From Armatimonadota bacterium (GTDB lineage Bacteria > Sysuimicrobiota > Sysuimicrobiia > Sysuimicrobiales > Humicultoraceae), in NCBI GenBank assembly GCA_031081715.1, contig JAVHMA010000001.1, forward strand, positions 95,385 through 159,384: DNA of 64,000 nucleotides, read 5' to 3'. Numbering within the stretch: the first letter of the stretch is position 1; each line of letters begins with the position of its first letter. The notes below the pieces were generated by a model that worked only from the letters and a program-made list of their open reading frames with translations, ran no database searches and was not told the DNA's origin. Of this stretch, positions 37,165 to 46,132 are shown in pieces. A program made the translations under genes and the position numbers.

Positions 37165-37467
37165 GTGAACCTGGCCGAGATCACGCCGGGCGCCGAAGGC
37201 GTCTTCGCGGTGTTCCGGCAGGAGACCAAGAACGATCCCCACGTCCACGTCGGCGACGTCCATGCGCCGGACGCCGAGATGGCGCTGGTGCTCGCCAAGG
37301 AGCAGTTCGCGCGGCGCGACCCGTGCGTCAACCTGTGGGTCGTGCGCTACGCTGACATTGCGGCCACGTCGTACCGCGACGCCGACATGCTCGAGCCGTC
37401 CACCGACAAGAGCTACCGGTTCGGCGGGTCCTACCGCGAACAGCAGCGGGTCTACCGCCGGCGGTGA
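37165..37467 (+). CDS. paaB: Phenylacetyl-CoA epoxidase subunit PaaB
   Basis: Small structural subunit that links the PaaAC heterodimers. 100 residues with FAVFRQETKNDPHVHVGDVHAPDAEMALVLAKEQFARR and WVVRYADI, ending in a Lys/Tyr/Arg-rich tail. GTG start. 4-base overlap with paaC. Confidence 0.92.
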   Translation: MNLAEITPGAEGVFAVFRQETKNDPHVHVGDVHAPDAEMALVLAKEQFARRDPCVNLWVVRYADIAATSYRDADMLEPSTDKSYRFGGSYREQQRVYRRR

Positions 37468-38264
37468 TGGCGCTCTGGGCGGCGCCGGACGCGCCGGCGG
37501 TCCTGGGCGATGAGGCGCGGCGCGAGGCGCTGCGCGCGATGCTGCTCGCCTGGGCGGACGACGAGCTGATCCTGGGACACCGGCACTCCGAGTGGACCGG
37601 CTTCGCCCCGGACATCGAGTCCGACGTCGCGCTGTCGTCGATCGCGCAGGACGAACTCGGCCACGCGCGGCTGCTCTACGAGCAGGCCGCGGGCGCGGGG
37701 CAGACCCCGGATCGTCTCGCGTTCGGCCGGCCGCCCGAGGCGTTTCGCAACGCCACGCTCGTCGAGCGCGAGAACGGCGACTGGGCGGTCACCATCGTGC
37801 GCGCGTGGCTGTACGACTGCGCCGACGCCGTGCGTCTGGCGGTGCTCGCGGCCTCGCCGCTCGGGTCGTTCGCCGCGCTGGCGCGGACGCTGGAGCGCGA
37901 AGAAAAGTACCACCGGCTCTTCTCCGACGTCTGGCTCGACCGTCTGGCGCGCGCAGGCGACGACAGCCGCGGCCGCGTGCAGGACGCGCTCGACGCCCTG
38001 TGGGACGAGGCGCTGGCGCTGTTCGAAGCGCCGCCTGGCGAGGAGGCGCTCGTCGCCGCCGGGGCATTGGCGGCCGGCGCGGCCGAGCAGGCGGTCCGGT
38101 GGGTGTCCGCGGTGGAGCCCAGGCTAGGGGCGCTGGGCCTGCGAGTCCCGCCGGGGCGCGGGGTCCGCTCCGGCGGACGCAGCGGTCGGCACACACCGGC
38201 GCTGGCCGCGCTGCTGGACGAGATGACCTCGGTGTCGCGCTCCGACCCGGAGGCGCGTTGGTGA
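37464..38264 (+). CDS. paaC: Phenylacetyl-CoA epoxidase subunit PaaC
   Basis: Non-catalytic ferritin-like partner of PaaA. 266 residues: LLAWADDELILGHRHSEWTGFAPDIESDVALSSIAQDELGHARLLYE at the start, LEREEKYHRLFSD in the middle. The C-terminus ends in LLDEMTSVSRSDPEARW, the usual PaaC ending. GTGA overlaps link it to paaB and paaD. Confidence 0.93.
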   Translation: MMALWAAPDAPAVLGDEARREALRAMLLAWADDELILGHRHSEWTGFAPDIESDVALSSIAQDELGHARLLYEQAAGAGQTPDRLAFGRPPEAFRNATLVERENGDWAVTIVRAWLYDCADAVRLAVLAASPLGSFAALARTLEREEKYHRLFSDVWLDRLARAGDDSRGRVQDALDALWDEALALFEAPPGEEALVAAGALAAGAAEQAVRWVSAVEPRLGALGLRVPPGRGVRSGGRSGRHTPALAALLDEMTSVSRSDPEARW

Positions 38265-38776
38265 AGGGGCCGTCCGGCCCGGCCACGGCGCGCCCGCTGG
38301 AGGCCGCGGTCCTGCGCGCCCTGGCCGACGTGGAGGACCCCGAGCTCCCGATCACCGTCACCGAAATGGGGCTGGTGCACGCGGTCTCGGTGGACAAAGA
38401 TGCGGTGCGCGTGGAGCTGCTGCCGACGTTCTCCGGATGCCCGGCCCTGGAGGTGATCCGCGAGCGCGTCCGGGGCCGCCTGGCGGCGATCCCGGGCGTT
38501 CGGGTCGTGGACGTCGTGTTCGTCTTCGAGCCGGCCTGGACCGCAGACCGTATGACCGACGCGGGACGCGCGCGGCTGCGGGCGCACGGCGTGAGTGTGA
38601 GCGGCGCTCGGCTCGCCGAGCCCGCCGTCTGCCCGCATTGCGGCTCGACCAACACGGTGCTGGAGAACCCGTTCGGCCCGACGCTGTGCCGCGCCATCTA
38701 CTACTGCCGCGACTGCCGCAATCCCGTCGAGCGGTTCAAGCCCCCGTCCGACGACCCGCTCGTCCGCGGGCGCTGA
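38261..38776 (+). CDS. paaD: PaaD: MIP18-type assembly factor for phenylacetyl-CoA epoxidase
   Basis: 171 residues: an N-terminal DUF59/MIP18 domain (ALADVEDPELPITVTEMGLV, FSGCPALEVIRERV) and a C-terminal zinc ribbon, CPHCGS near residue 125 and YYCRDCRNP near 148. PaaD is thought to help insert the metal cluster of the PaaABCE system. The reductase paaE and the downstream paaFGHJKZ genes are absent from the window. Confidence 0.93.
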   Translation: MKGPSGPATARPLEAAVLRALADVEDPELPITVTEMGLVHAVSVDKDAVRVELLPTFSGCPALEVIRERVRGRLAAIPGVRVVDVVFVFEPAWTADRMTDAGRARLRAHGVSVSGARLAEPAVCPHCGSTNTVLENPFGPTLCRAIYYCRDCRNPVERFKPPSDDPLVRGR

Positions 38777-38792
38777 TCGCCCGCCGGCCGCC

Positions 38793-40193
38793 GTGCGCCG
38801 CCACGTCGTCCTCTGGCTGACCGGTGCGCTCGCGCTTGCCGCGGCGGTCGCCGCGCGGCCGCTACCCCTCTCACCCGACCTGCGGCCGGCGGCCTACCGC
38901 GCCGACCTCCTGGTCGCGGGCGGCAGCCCGGCGGGCGTCGCCGCGGCCGTGGCCGCGGCACGGCAGGGACTGGTGGTGGTCCTGGTCGAGCCCCGGCCAT
39001 TCCTCGGGACCGTACTGACCGGCGCGATGCTCAACATGTGGGACCTCAACCGCTATCCGGGTCAGCCCCAGCGGTTTTTGACCAAGGGCATCTTCCTCGA
39101 GGTCTACCGGGCGCTCGGTGGGGTGGTGTTCGATCCGCACGACGCGCGGGCTGTGCTCCGGGCGAAGGTGGACGCGCACCCGGAGATCACCTCGCTGCTC
39201 GAGACGGAGATCGGCCGGCCGATCGTCGAGGGCGACCGCATCATCGGCGCGGTGATCCGGCGCCGCGGCGAACCGGAGACCACCGTCAGCGCGCCGGTGA
39301 CCGTGGACGCCACCGACGACGGCGACCTGGCCGCCGTCGCCGGCGTCCCCTTTGTGCTGGGCCGGGAGGCGTCCGGGATCGACCGGCGGATGATGGCGGC
39401 CACGCTCCTGTTCCGGCTCGACGGCGTGGACTGGGCCGCGATCGTGGCGCACGCGCTCGCGCACCGGCACGGGCCGCAGCCCAGCGGTGTGTTCGGGGCC
39501 TACGCCTGGGGGTTCCGCGATGCGGTGGGCGACTATGCGCCGGCCGACGAGCGTCTCTCGGCCCTCGACCTGAACCTCGGCCGCATGCCCGACGGCACGG
39601 TGTGGGTCAACGCGATCCAGGTGCACGACGTGGACGGCACCGACCCGGTTTCGCGCGCCGAGGGTTACGCGCGGGCGGTGGCGGCGATTCCGGCGTTCCT
39701 CGCTCACCTCCGGGCGCGGGCGCCGGGGTTCGCGGGGGCGCGGCTGGTGGAGGTCGCGCCCGAGCTCTACATCCGCGAGACGCGGCACCTGCAGGGGCTC
39801 TACACGTTGACCGTCCACGACATCCTGCACAAGACGGTCTTCTGGGACCGCGTGGCCGCGGCGTCCTACCCGATAGACGTCCACCCCTACGTCCGCGGGG
39901 AGCAACATCCCTACAAGGTTATGCGCCGGCCATACACGATCCCGCTGCGCGCGCTCCTGCCCGCTTCGATCGACGGCATGTTCCTGGCCAGCCGGGCCTT
40001 CTCGGCGACGTATCAGGCGGCGGCGTCCGCGCGCGTGGTGCCCACCACCATGGCGATGGGTGAGGCCGCCGGGGTCGCGGCTGCCGTCTGCGTCGAGCGC
40101 CGTGTGAGTCCTCATGCCCTCGCGGCCGACGTGCACCTGGTGCACGAGGTCCAGCGCCGCCTGGTGCGGGCCGGCGCGGTGATCGGCTTCTGA
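38793..40193 (+). CDS. Exported FAD-dependent oxidoreductase (FAD_oxidored family)
   Basis: 466 residues with an N-terminal signal segment (basic start, then Leu/Ala/Val-rich, cleavage near residue 22) followed by the dinucleotide fold ADLLVAGGSPAGVAAAVAAARQGL ending in VEPR. LTGAMLNMWDLNRYP, VDATDDGDLAAVAGV and the C-terminal MFLASRAFSATYQAAASARVVPTTMAMGEAAGVAAA match the large PF12831-type group of often secreted flavoenzymes with unknown substrates. GTG start 16 bases after paaD; not otherwise tied to that pathway. Confidence 0.82.
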   Translation: MRRHVVLWLTGALALAAAVAARPLPLSPDLRPAAYRADLLVAGGSPAGVAAAVAAARQGLVVVLVEPRPFLGTVLTGAMLNMWDLNRYPGQPQRFLTKGIFLEVYRALGGVVFDPHDARAVLRAKVDAHPEITSLLETEIGRPIVEGDRIIGAVIRRRGEPETTVSAPVTVDATDDGDLAAVAGVPFVLGREASGIDRRMMAATLLFRLDGVDWAAIVAHALAHRHGPQPSGVFGAYAWGFRDAVGDYAPADERLSALDLNLGRMPDGTVWVNAIQVHDVDGTDPVSRAEGYARAVAAIPAFLAHLRARAPGFAGARLVEVAPELYIRETRHLQGLYTLTVHDILHKTVFWDRVAAASYPIDVHPYVRGEQHPYKVMRRPYTIPLRALLPASIDGMFLASRAFSATYQAAASARVVPTTMAMGEAAGVAAAVCVERRVSPHALAADVHLVHEVQRRLVRAGAVIGF

Positions 40194-40201
40194 GCCGCCG
40201 G

Positions 40202-41017
40202 GTGGCCCTGCCCGAGACGCTCGCCCTCGTCTATCATGCGCGGGCGCGCTACCCCGACGAGGTCCCGCTCGCCGAGGTGTACCGTGACCTGGACATCGCC
40301 CCCGGCCGCGGGCGGCCGGCGGTCGCACTCAACATGGTGCAGACGCTCGACGGCGCACTCGCCGTCGGCGGCCGCGCGTGGCAGCTCGGATCGGAGGTCG
40401 ACCACTACCTGTTTCGCACCCTGCGCGGCTGGGCCGACGCCGTGCTCTCTGGCGCGGGGACGCTGCGGGCGAACGACGTCGTGCCGTCCACGCACCCGGA
40501 ACTGCAGGCGGCCCGCGCCGCCGCGGGCCGCCCGGCGAATCCCGCCGCGGTCGTCGTCACGCGCGCGGCCGCGTTCGGCGAGGATATGCTTCGCAAGCGC
40601 TTCTTCGGCGGCAGCGGGTTCCTCCCGGTGGTGATGACGACCCCCCGCGCGCGGCCCGCGGACCTGGCCCGAGTCCGCGGTGCCGGGGCCGAGGTGATGG
40701 TCGTGCCGGCGCTGGCCGACGGCCGCGTGGACCTGACGGCCGGCTTACGGGCGCTGGCCGACCGCGGCGTCGCCCGCGTCGTGGCCGAGGGCGGGCCCGG
40801 ACTCAACCGGAGTCTGGTGGAGGCGCGGCTGCTCGACGAGTTGTTCCTGACGCTGGTCGCGCGCGTCGCCGACGACGCGGCCGGGCCGGTGCTGCGCGGC
40901 CTGCTCGGCGGGGCGTCCGTGTCGCTGTCGTTGCGCAGCGAGCTCCAGTACCGGGCACCGGAGGTGCGGGAGTGGTACTTCCGCTTTGCGGTGTCGTATG
41001 CTGACGGATGTGGATGA
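40202..41017 (+). CDS. RibD C-terminal domain (dihydrofolate reductase-like) reductase
   Basis: 271 residues matching the RibD_C fold: ALNMVQTLDGALAVGG, DHYLFRTLRGWADAVLSGAGTLRAND, VVAEGGPGLNRSLVEARLLDELFLTLVARV. NADPH-dependent reduction of a pyrimidine or pterin-like substrate is expected; without the deaminase domain and other rib genes nearby, a role in riboflavin synthesis is not certain. GTG start 8 bases after the flavoprotein gene; overlaps the GNAT gene. Confidence 0.82.
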   Translation: MALPETLALVYHARARYPDEVPLAEVYRDLDIAPGRGRPAVALNMVQTLDGALAVGGRAWQLGSEVDHYLFRTLRGWADAVLSGAGTLRANDVVPSTHPELQAARAAAGRPANPAAVVVTRAAAFGEDMLRKRFFGGSGFLPVVMTTPRARPADLARVRGAGAEVMVVPALADGRVDLTAGLRALADRGVARVVAEGGPGLNRSLVEARLLDELFLTLVARVADDAAGPVLRGLLGGASVSLSLRSELQYRAPEVREWYFRFAVSYADGCG

Positions 41018-41483
41018 CATCACGGTGCTGGACGCCGACTTGGACGACCCGCGTCACGCTCGGGCCGTGGTGGAGCTCATCGCGGCGTACGCCCGCGATC
41101 CCATGGGGCTGGGCCGCGACCTCGATGCCGGGGTCAGGGCCGTGCTCCTCGACGGCCTGCGGGCGCACCCGACGACGATGGTCGTGCTGGCGTTCGACGT
41201 GGACCGCCCCGTAGGCATCGCGGTGTGCTTCGTGGGGTTCTCGACGTTCGCGGCCCGGCCGCTGGTGAACATTCACGACCTGGCCGTGCTCCCGGACGCC
41301 CGCGGCCGTGGCGTCGGACGCCGGTTGCTTGAGCACGTGGAGGCGCGGGCCCGTGCGCGGGGCTGCTGCAAGATCACCCTCGAGGTGCTTGACCGCAACG
41401 AACCCGCGCTCCGGCTCTACCGGGCATTCGGGTTCGGCGGCGACGGCGGCGGGATGACCCGGTTCCTCCAGAAACGCCTGTAG
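40998..41483 (+). CDS. GNAT-family N-acetyltransferase
   Basis: 161 residues; acetyl-CoA binding motif A is visible as VNIHDLAVLPDARGRGVGRRLLEHVEARARARGCCKITLEV, followed by NEPALRLYRAFGF (motif B). ATG 40998 lies within the end of the RibD_C gene (20-base overlap); TTG 40986 is an alternative. Substrate unknown. Confidence 0.85.
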   Translation: MLTDVDDITVLDADLDDPRHARAVVELIAAYARDPMGLGRDLDAGVRAVLLDGLRAHPTTMVVLAFDVDRPVGIAVCFVGFSTFAARPLVNIHDLAVLPDARGRGVGRRLLEHVEARARARGCCKITLEVLDRNEPALRLYRAFGFGGDGGGMTRFLQKRL

Positions 41484-41488
41484 GCCGC

Positions 41489-42664
41489 GTGCGAAGCGCG
41501 TCCCTGCCTGCTGCCTGGCTCGCCAACCTGGTCGCCTTCCTGTTCTGGACGGGCTGGCTCGCGGCCAGCCCGTTCCTGTCGCTGTACGCGACGGCGCTCG
41601 GCGCCGGCCCGGCGGCGGTCGGCGTGATCCTGGGCGGCTACCACATCGTCGGGTTGGTCCTCAGCCTCCCGGCCGGCGCCGCCTCCGAGCGCTGGGGGTC
41701 GGGTCGGGTGATGCTGACCGGGTGTGCGCTCGGCGTCGTCGGGACGCTCACCCTGGCGGCCAGCCGCGGGCTCGGGGCGCTGACGGCCGGGCTCGTCGTC
41801 GTCGGTCTGGCGCAGATCCTGATCTCCATCGGCACCCAGGTCGAGACGATCCGCGCCGTGCCGCGTCCGGCGGTGGTGCACGCCATCGGGCGGTTCTTCT
41901 TCGTCACGTCGTTCGCGCAGATTCTCGGGCCCGCGGTCGGCGCGCTGGCGGTCGGCGAGGCCGACTACCGCGCGGTCTTCCTCGTCGGGGCCGCGCTCAG
42001 CGCGCTCGGGGCCGCGGTCTCCGTGCCCCCCGCGGGCCGGCCGCTCGACCCCGAGGGCGTGCTCGCCCGGCCGCCGGCCCTGGAGGCGGTCGCCTCGACG
42101 CTGCGCGACCGGCCGGGGATCCGCGCGGCGCTGCTGGTGACGCTGGCCGGCGACCTGCTCATGTCGTTCTGGTCGTCCTTCTACCCGCTGCTGCTGAGCG
42201 CCGGGGGCTACGGCGTGGGCGCGATCGCGACCTACTTCTCGGTGCGCGCGATCGCCAACACCGCGGCGCGCCCGCTGATGACCGTGTTGATCGCGCGGTG
42301 GCCGCGGACGCACGTGCTGGTTGCAACTCTGCTCGTCGCCGGCGCGGCGGTGGCGACGATGCCGTTCGTGCGGGCGCCGGTGGTCATGGGCGCGGTCGTG
42401 CTGCTCTACGGCCTGGCGAACGGCATCTTCTTCACGCTCGCCGCCGCGGTGGTCGCATCCGGGTTCCCGCCCGAGTCGGCCGGCGTGGGGGTCGGCACGC
42501 GGATTCTGATGAGTCGCGCCGGCGTCATCCTCGGGCCGATCCTGCTCGGCGTCGTCGCGCAGAGCCTCGGCTACGTCGCGGCCTTTCTCGCCGGTGCCGC
42601 GCTGCTGGCGGCGGTCGCGTTGCTCTACGCGCCGCGCCCGCAGCGGTTCCCGCGCGTCACCTAG
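41489..42664 (+). CDS. MFS transporter
   Basis: 391 residues with about 12 hydrophobic spans and the loop-2/3 pattern GAASERWGSGRVMLTGCALG typical of the major facilitator superfamily; drug or metabolite efflux is the usual role but cannot be specified. GTG start 5 bases after the GNAT gene. Its TAG and the stop of the opposite DUF72 gene share the palindrome CTAG. Confidence 0.85.
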   Translation: MRSASLPAAWLANLVAFLFWTGWLAASPFLSLYATALGAGPAAVGVILGGYHIVGLVLSLPAGAASERWGSGRVMLTGCALGVVGTLTLAASRGLGALTAGLVVVGLAQILISIGTQVETIRAVPRPAVVHAIGRFFFVTSFAQILGPAVGALAVGEADYRAVFLVGAALSALGAAVSVPPAGRPLDPEGVLARPPALEAVASTLRDRPGIRAALLVTLAGDLLMSFWSSFYPLLLSAGGYGVGAIATYFSVRAIANTAARPLMTVLIARWPRTHVLVATLLVAGAAVATMPFVRAPVVMGAVVLLYGLANGIFFTLAAAVVASGFPPESAGVGVGTRILMSRAGVILGPILLGVVAQSLGYVAAFLAGAALLAAVALLYAPRPQRFPRVT

Positions 42665-43602
42665 CCGGCGAGCAGCGTCAGGAGCTCGCGGCCGTTGTGC
42701 GCGCCCTGGCCGCGGGCGTGGTTGTTGAACATGAGGTAGAGCGTGCGCACGCGGTCTGCGAGCCGCCGGGCATCCGCGGCCCACGCGCGCAGCTCGTCGA
42801 GGGAGTAGCGGTAGTCGTAGGCCCGGTCCGTGGACGCCCGCCGCTCGAGCAGTGCCGGATTGCGGCCGTGGAAGCGCACCACCGACCAGTTCGCGGTCAC
42901 CTCCACCTGCGGCGGCGGCAGATAGGCGGCCGGCACCAGGTCCGGGATCACGTAGGCGTAGCCGCGCTCGCGGAGGTAGCCGAGGAACGCCTCGCGGTGG
43001 CGGCGGTCCAACCAGTCCCGGTGGCGGATCTCCACCGCCACCGGCCACGCGCGCAGGTAGGGTGTCCAGGCGTCCAGGTAAGCGAGCAGGTCGGGCGAGA
43101 ACCCCTGACCTTTGGGGAACTGGAACAGCACGTACCCCAGGCGGCGAGCGGAGGCGAACTCGGCGACGAACGCGGCAAAGTGATCCCAGGCCGCGCCCAG
43201 CGCTTCCTCCGGCACGCGGTCCCCGCGCAGCGCGCCGCGCCGAGCCGCCGGCGGCAGCAGCGCGGCGATCTTTGGGGGTAGCCTGCGCGGGTCCGTCTCG
43301 TGGCGGGTGAGCCACGCGAACGCCTTGACGTTGAAGACGAACCCCTCAGGGGTCCACGCCAGCCACTGCCGCGCCCGCTCCGGCGGCTGCAGCGCGTGAT
43401 AGCTCGCGTCCACCTCCACGGTCGGGAAGACGGTGGCGTAGAACCGCAGACGGGCCCGGGGGTCGGTTCTTGTTCCGCGCGGGTAGAAGTCGCTGGCGAC
43501 CACGCTGCGGTCGGCCCAGGAGCACGTGCCGACGTAGAGATCGCACCCGCCAAGACGAATCGGGGCGCGGGAGACCGGCGAAGGGACGTCGAAAAGCTCC
43601 AC
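42661..43602 (-). CDS. DUF72 family TIM-barrel protein
   Basis: GTG 43602 gives 313 residues: LYVGTCSWADRSVVASDFYP at the start, RLRFYATVFPTVEVDASYHALQPPERARQWLAWTPEGFVFNVKAFAWLTRH, LGYVLFQFPKG, VAVEIRHRDWL, and VVRFHGRNP followed by LYLMFNNHARGQGAHNGREL. All are DUF72 hallmarks. The family has a TIM barrel and no established enzymatic role. Divergent from secD, convergent with the MFS gene. Confidence 0.87.
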   Translation of the reverse strand: MELFDVPSPVSRAPIRLGGCDLYVGTCSWADRSVVASDFYPRGTRTDPRARLRFYATVFPTVEVDASYHALQPPERARQWLAWTPEGFVFNVKAFAWLTRHETDPRRLPPKIAALLPPAARRGALRGDRVPEEALGAAWDHFAAFVAEFASARRLGYVLFQFPKGQGFSPDLLAYLDAWTPYLRAWPVAVEIRHRDWLDRRHREAFLGYLRERGYAYVIPDLVPAAYLPPPQVEVTANWSVVRFHGRNPALLERRASTDRAYDYRYSLDELRAWAADARRLADRVRTLYLMFNNHARGQGAHNGRELLTLLAG

Positions 43603-43652
43603 CGCGCACTCGGTTCGCCCGTCGCCCGCGGAGCCCTGCGGCGGCCGGGCGT

Positions 43653-43682
43653 TTGACACCGCGTTTCGGGCGCGGCTATAAT
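43653..43682 (+). promoter_or_regulatory. Consensus sigma-70 promoter of the secDF-recJ-rel operon
   Basis: Perfect TTGACA (43653-43658) and TATAAT (43677-43682), 18-base spacer. A leader of about 50 bases contains CTTTTTTTGCC and AGGAAGGGG before GTG 43742. It should drive secD through to the phosphatase at 54455, as the genes are nearly contiguous. Confidence 0.85.
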
Positions 43683-43741
43683 GAGCCGGGCTTCGGCCCT
43701 CTTTTTTTGCCTCCCGACATGGTTCGAGGAAGGGGACCGGT

Positions 43742-45124
43742 GTGGGATCGCGTGTCGGCGTTCGCCTGCTGCTGATTCTCGTGCTCCTGCTCGCTGCCGT
43801 GCAGGTCGCGTTTCGGCCGCTCGCCATTGTGGGGAGGGCGCCGGTCGGCCAGCCGCTGCAGCTCCGCATGAACCTGGGGCTCGACCTGCAGGGCGGTAGC
43901 CTGCTGGTGCTCGAGGGGCAGGACACGCCGGCGGCCCGGGCGACCCCGGAGGCCGTGGACGCCGCGATGCGCGTCATCGAGCGCCGCGTGGACCAGCTCG
44001 GGGTTGTCGAGCCGACCATCCAGCGGCAGGGCGCCAACCGGATCCTCATCGAGCTGCCCGGCATCGCTGACCCGCAGCGGGCCATCGCGCTCATCGGCAA
44101 GACCGCGCTCCTGGAGTTCGTGGACACCGGGACCACGCAGCTCCCCGAGGGTGCGACCTGGAGCGCCGACGGCCGCACGGTCACGCTGCCCGAGGGTGCG
44201 GTCGCACCGTCCGCCCCGGGCGCCCGACCTCCGGCCCGCACTATCGCGCTCGAGAAGAAGGTCGTCCTCACCGGGGCCGAGCTCGAGACCGCGCAGGCCG
44301 GGTTCGACCAGCAGACCGCGCAGCCCATCGTCAACTTCCGCCTGCGCAGTGGCGGCGCGCGCGTCTTCGAGGAGTTCACCGCGGCCAATGTCGGGCGCTA
44401 TCTGACGATCGTCCTGGACAACGAGGTCATCAGCTCGCCCGTGATCCGCGACCGGATCCCGGGCGGGCAGGGCCAGATCAGCGGTGGTTTCCGCACCATC
44501 GAAGAGGCGCGCGATCTGGCCGTGCTTCTGCGCGGCGGCGCCCTGCCCATCCCGGTCCAGGTCGTGGAGAACCGCACCGTCGGGCCGCAGCTTGGCCGCG
44601 ACTCGATCGAGGCCAGCCTGCGGGCGTCGTGGATCGCTCTGGCCGCGGTGGGCCTGTTCATGCTCCTGTTCTACGGGCTCTCCGGGGTGCTGGCCGACCT
44701 GGCCCTGGCGCTCTACGTGCTGATGGTGCTCGCCGTGCTCAGCGGGCTCGGCGCGACCCTGACGCTGCCCGGGATTGCGGGACTGGTGCTCTCTGTTGGC
44801 ATGGCGGTGGACGCCAACGTCATCATCTTCGAGAAGCTGAAGGAGGAGCTCCGCGCCGGGAAGAGCCTCAGGATGGCGGTCGGCGCGGGCTGGAACCGGG
44901 CGATCCAGACGATCGTGGACTCCAACGTCACGACGCTGATCGCCACCGCGGTGCTGTTCCTCCTCGGGAGCGGGCCGATCCGGGGGTTCGCGGTGACGCT
45001 CAGCATCGGCGTGCTCGTGAGCATGTTCACGGCGATCGTGGTGACCCGGGCCCTGGTGGACGGGGCGGCGGCGGTCGGGCTCGGCCCGCAGGTCGCGCGG
45101 GTAGCCGGGAGGGCCAGCCGATGA
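43742..45124 (+). CDS. secD: Protein translocase subunit SecD
   Basis: RND-type accessory subunit that uses the proton gradient to pull secreted proteins. 460 residues: membrane segment 1 (about 6-25), the P1 periplasmic domain starting NLGLDLQGGSLLVLE, AAMRVIERRVDQLGVVEPTIQRQG, P1-head repeats, then five helices (from about 300) with GMAVDANVIIFEKLKEELRAGKS carrying the conserved Asp. GTG start; ATGA overlap with secF. Confidence 0.94.
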   Translation: MGSRVGVRLLLILVLLLAAVQVAFRPLAIVGRAPVGQPLQLRMNLGLDLQGGSLLVLEGQDTPAARATPEAVDAAMRVIERRVDQLGVVEPTIQRQGANRILIELPGIADPQRAIALIGKTALLEFVDTGTTQLPEGATWSADGRTVTLPEGAVAPSAPGARPPARTIALEKKVVLTGAELETAQAGFDQQTAQPIVNFRLRSGGARVFEEFTAANVGRYLTIVLDNEVISSPVIRDRIPGGQGQISGGFRTIEEARDLAVLLRGGALPIPVQVVENRTVGPQLGRDSIEASLRASWIALAAVGLFMLLFYGLSGVLADLALALYVLMVLAVLSGLGATLTLPGIAGLVLSVGMAVDANVIIFEKLKEELRAGKSLRMAVGAGWNRAIQTIVDSNVTTLIATAVLFLLGSGPIRGFAVTLSIGVLVSMFTAIVVTRALVDGAAAVGLGPQVARVAGRASR

Positions 45125-46128
45125 CCCCGCGCGTCTGGGACATCATCGGGCGCCGCGGATGGGGGTACGCGCTGTCGGCGCTGGTCATTCTCCCCGGCGT
45201 GGCCGCGTTGATCTACTACTCGGCGAGCGGGCAAGGGGCGCTCAACTGGGGCGTGGACTTTACCGGGGGGAGCTACTTCCAGATCCGAACGGAGCGGCCG
45301 GCGACCACCGGGCAGGTGCGCGCGGTCGTGAACCGCTTCGCGACCGGCCAGAGCACGATCCAGCGTTCAGAGCAGGACATCTTCATCCGGACCCGCCCGC
45401 TGGCGCCACAGGCTCGTGAGGGGCTGCTGGCGGCCCTGCGGAGCGAGTTCGGCACGGTAGCGATCCTGCGGGAAGATGAGGTCGGGCCGAAGATCGGCCA
45501 GGAGCTTCGCAACGTCGCGATCCTCGCGGTCGTCATCGGACTGGCGCTGCAGGTCGTCTACATCTCGTTCCGCTTCAAGGGCCTCCGCTACGCGCTGGCC
45601 GCCGACGCCGCGTTGCTGCACGACCTCCTGGTCGTGCTGGGCATCTTCGCCATCACGCGCAAGGAGGTCAACAGCGCGTTCGTAGCGGTGCTGCTCACGG
45701 TCGTAGGCTACTCGATCAACGACACGATTGTCGTCTTCGACCGCATCCGGGAGAACTTGGCGCTGCGGACGCGGGAGGCGTTCGACCGGCTGGTCAACCG
45801 CAGCCTGCTCGAGGCGCTTGTGCGCTCGATCAACACCTCGTTGACCACGATCCTGGCCATCGCGGCCGTCTTCTTCTTCGGCGGGGTGACCATCCGCGAC
45901 TTCGCCTTCGGTCTGCTGGTTGGCATCTTCGTTGGGACTTACTCGTCGATCTTCAACGCGAGTGCGCTCCTGGTGGACTGGACGCTCTGGGCCGATCGCC
46001 GGGCCGGCCGGGCCCGCGCCGCCCAAGACGTGGAGACCGGCGGGGCCACGCCCGCGCCGGTGCCGGCCGGTGCGGGCCCGCTGCCGGGCGAGGGCGGGGG
46101 CCGGCGCCGTCGGTCAAGGCGGAGGTGA
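45121..46128 (+). CDS. secF: Protein translocase subunit SecF
   Basis: 335 residues, six helices; WGVDFTGGSYFQIR near residue 42, EVGPKIGQELRNVAI, VLLTVVGYSINDTIVVFDRIRENL and the helix-5/6 SINTSLTTILAIAAVFFFGG are canonical. The C-terminal ~45 residues are a Pro/Gly/Ala linker ending in an Arg-rich tail. SecD and SecF are separate proteins here, unlike the fused SecDF of Bacillus. Confidence 0.94.
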   Translation: MTPRVWDIIGRRGWGYALSALVILPGVAALIYYSASGQGALNWGVDFTGGSYFQIRTERPATTGQVRAVVNRFATGQSTIQRSEQDIFIRTRPLAPQAREGLLAALRSEFGTVAILREDEVGPKIGQELRNVAILAVVIGLALQVVYISFRFKGLRYALAADAALLHDLLVVLGIFAITRKEVNSAFVAVLLTVVGYSINDTIVVFDRIRENLALRTREAFDRLVNRSLLEALVRSINTSLTTILAIAAVFFFGGVTIRDFAFGLLVGIFVGTYSSIFNASALLVDWTLWADRRAGRARAAQDVETGGATPAPVPAGAGPLPGEGGGRRRRSRRR

Positions 46129-46132
46129 CATC

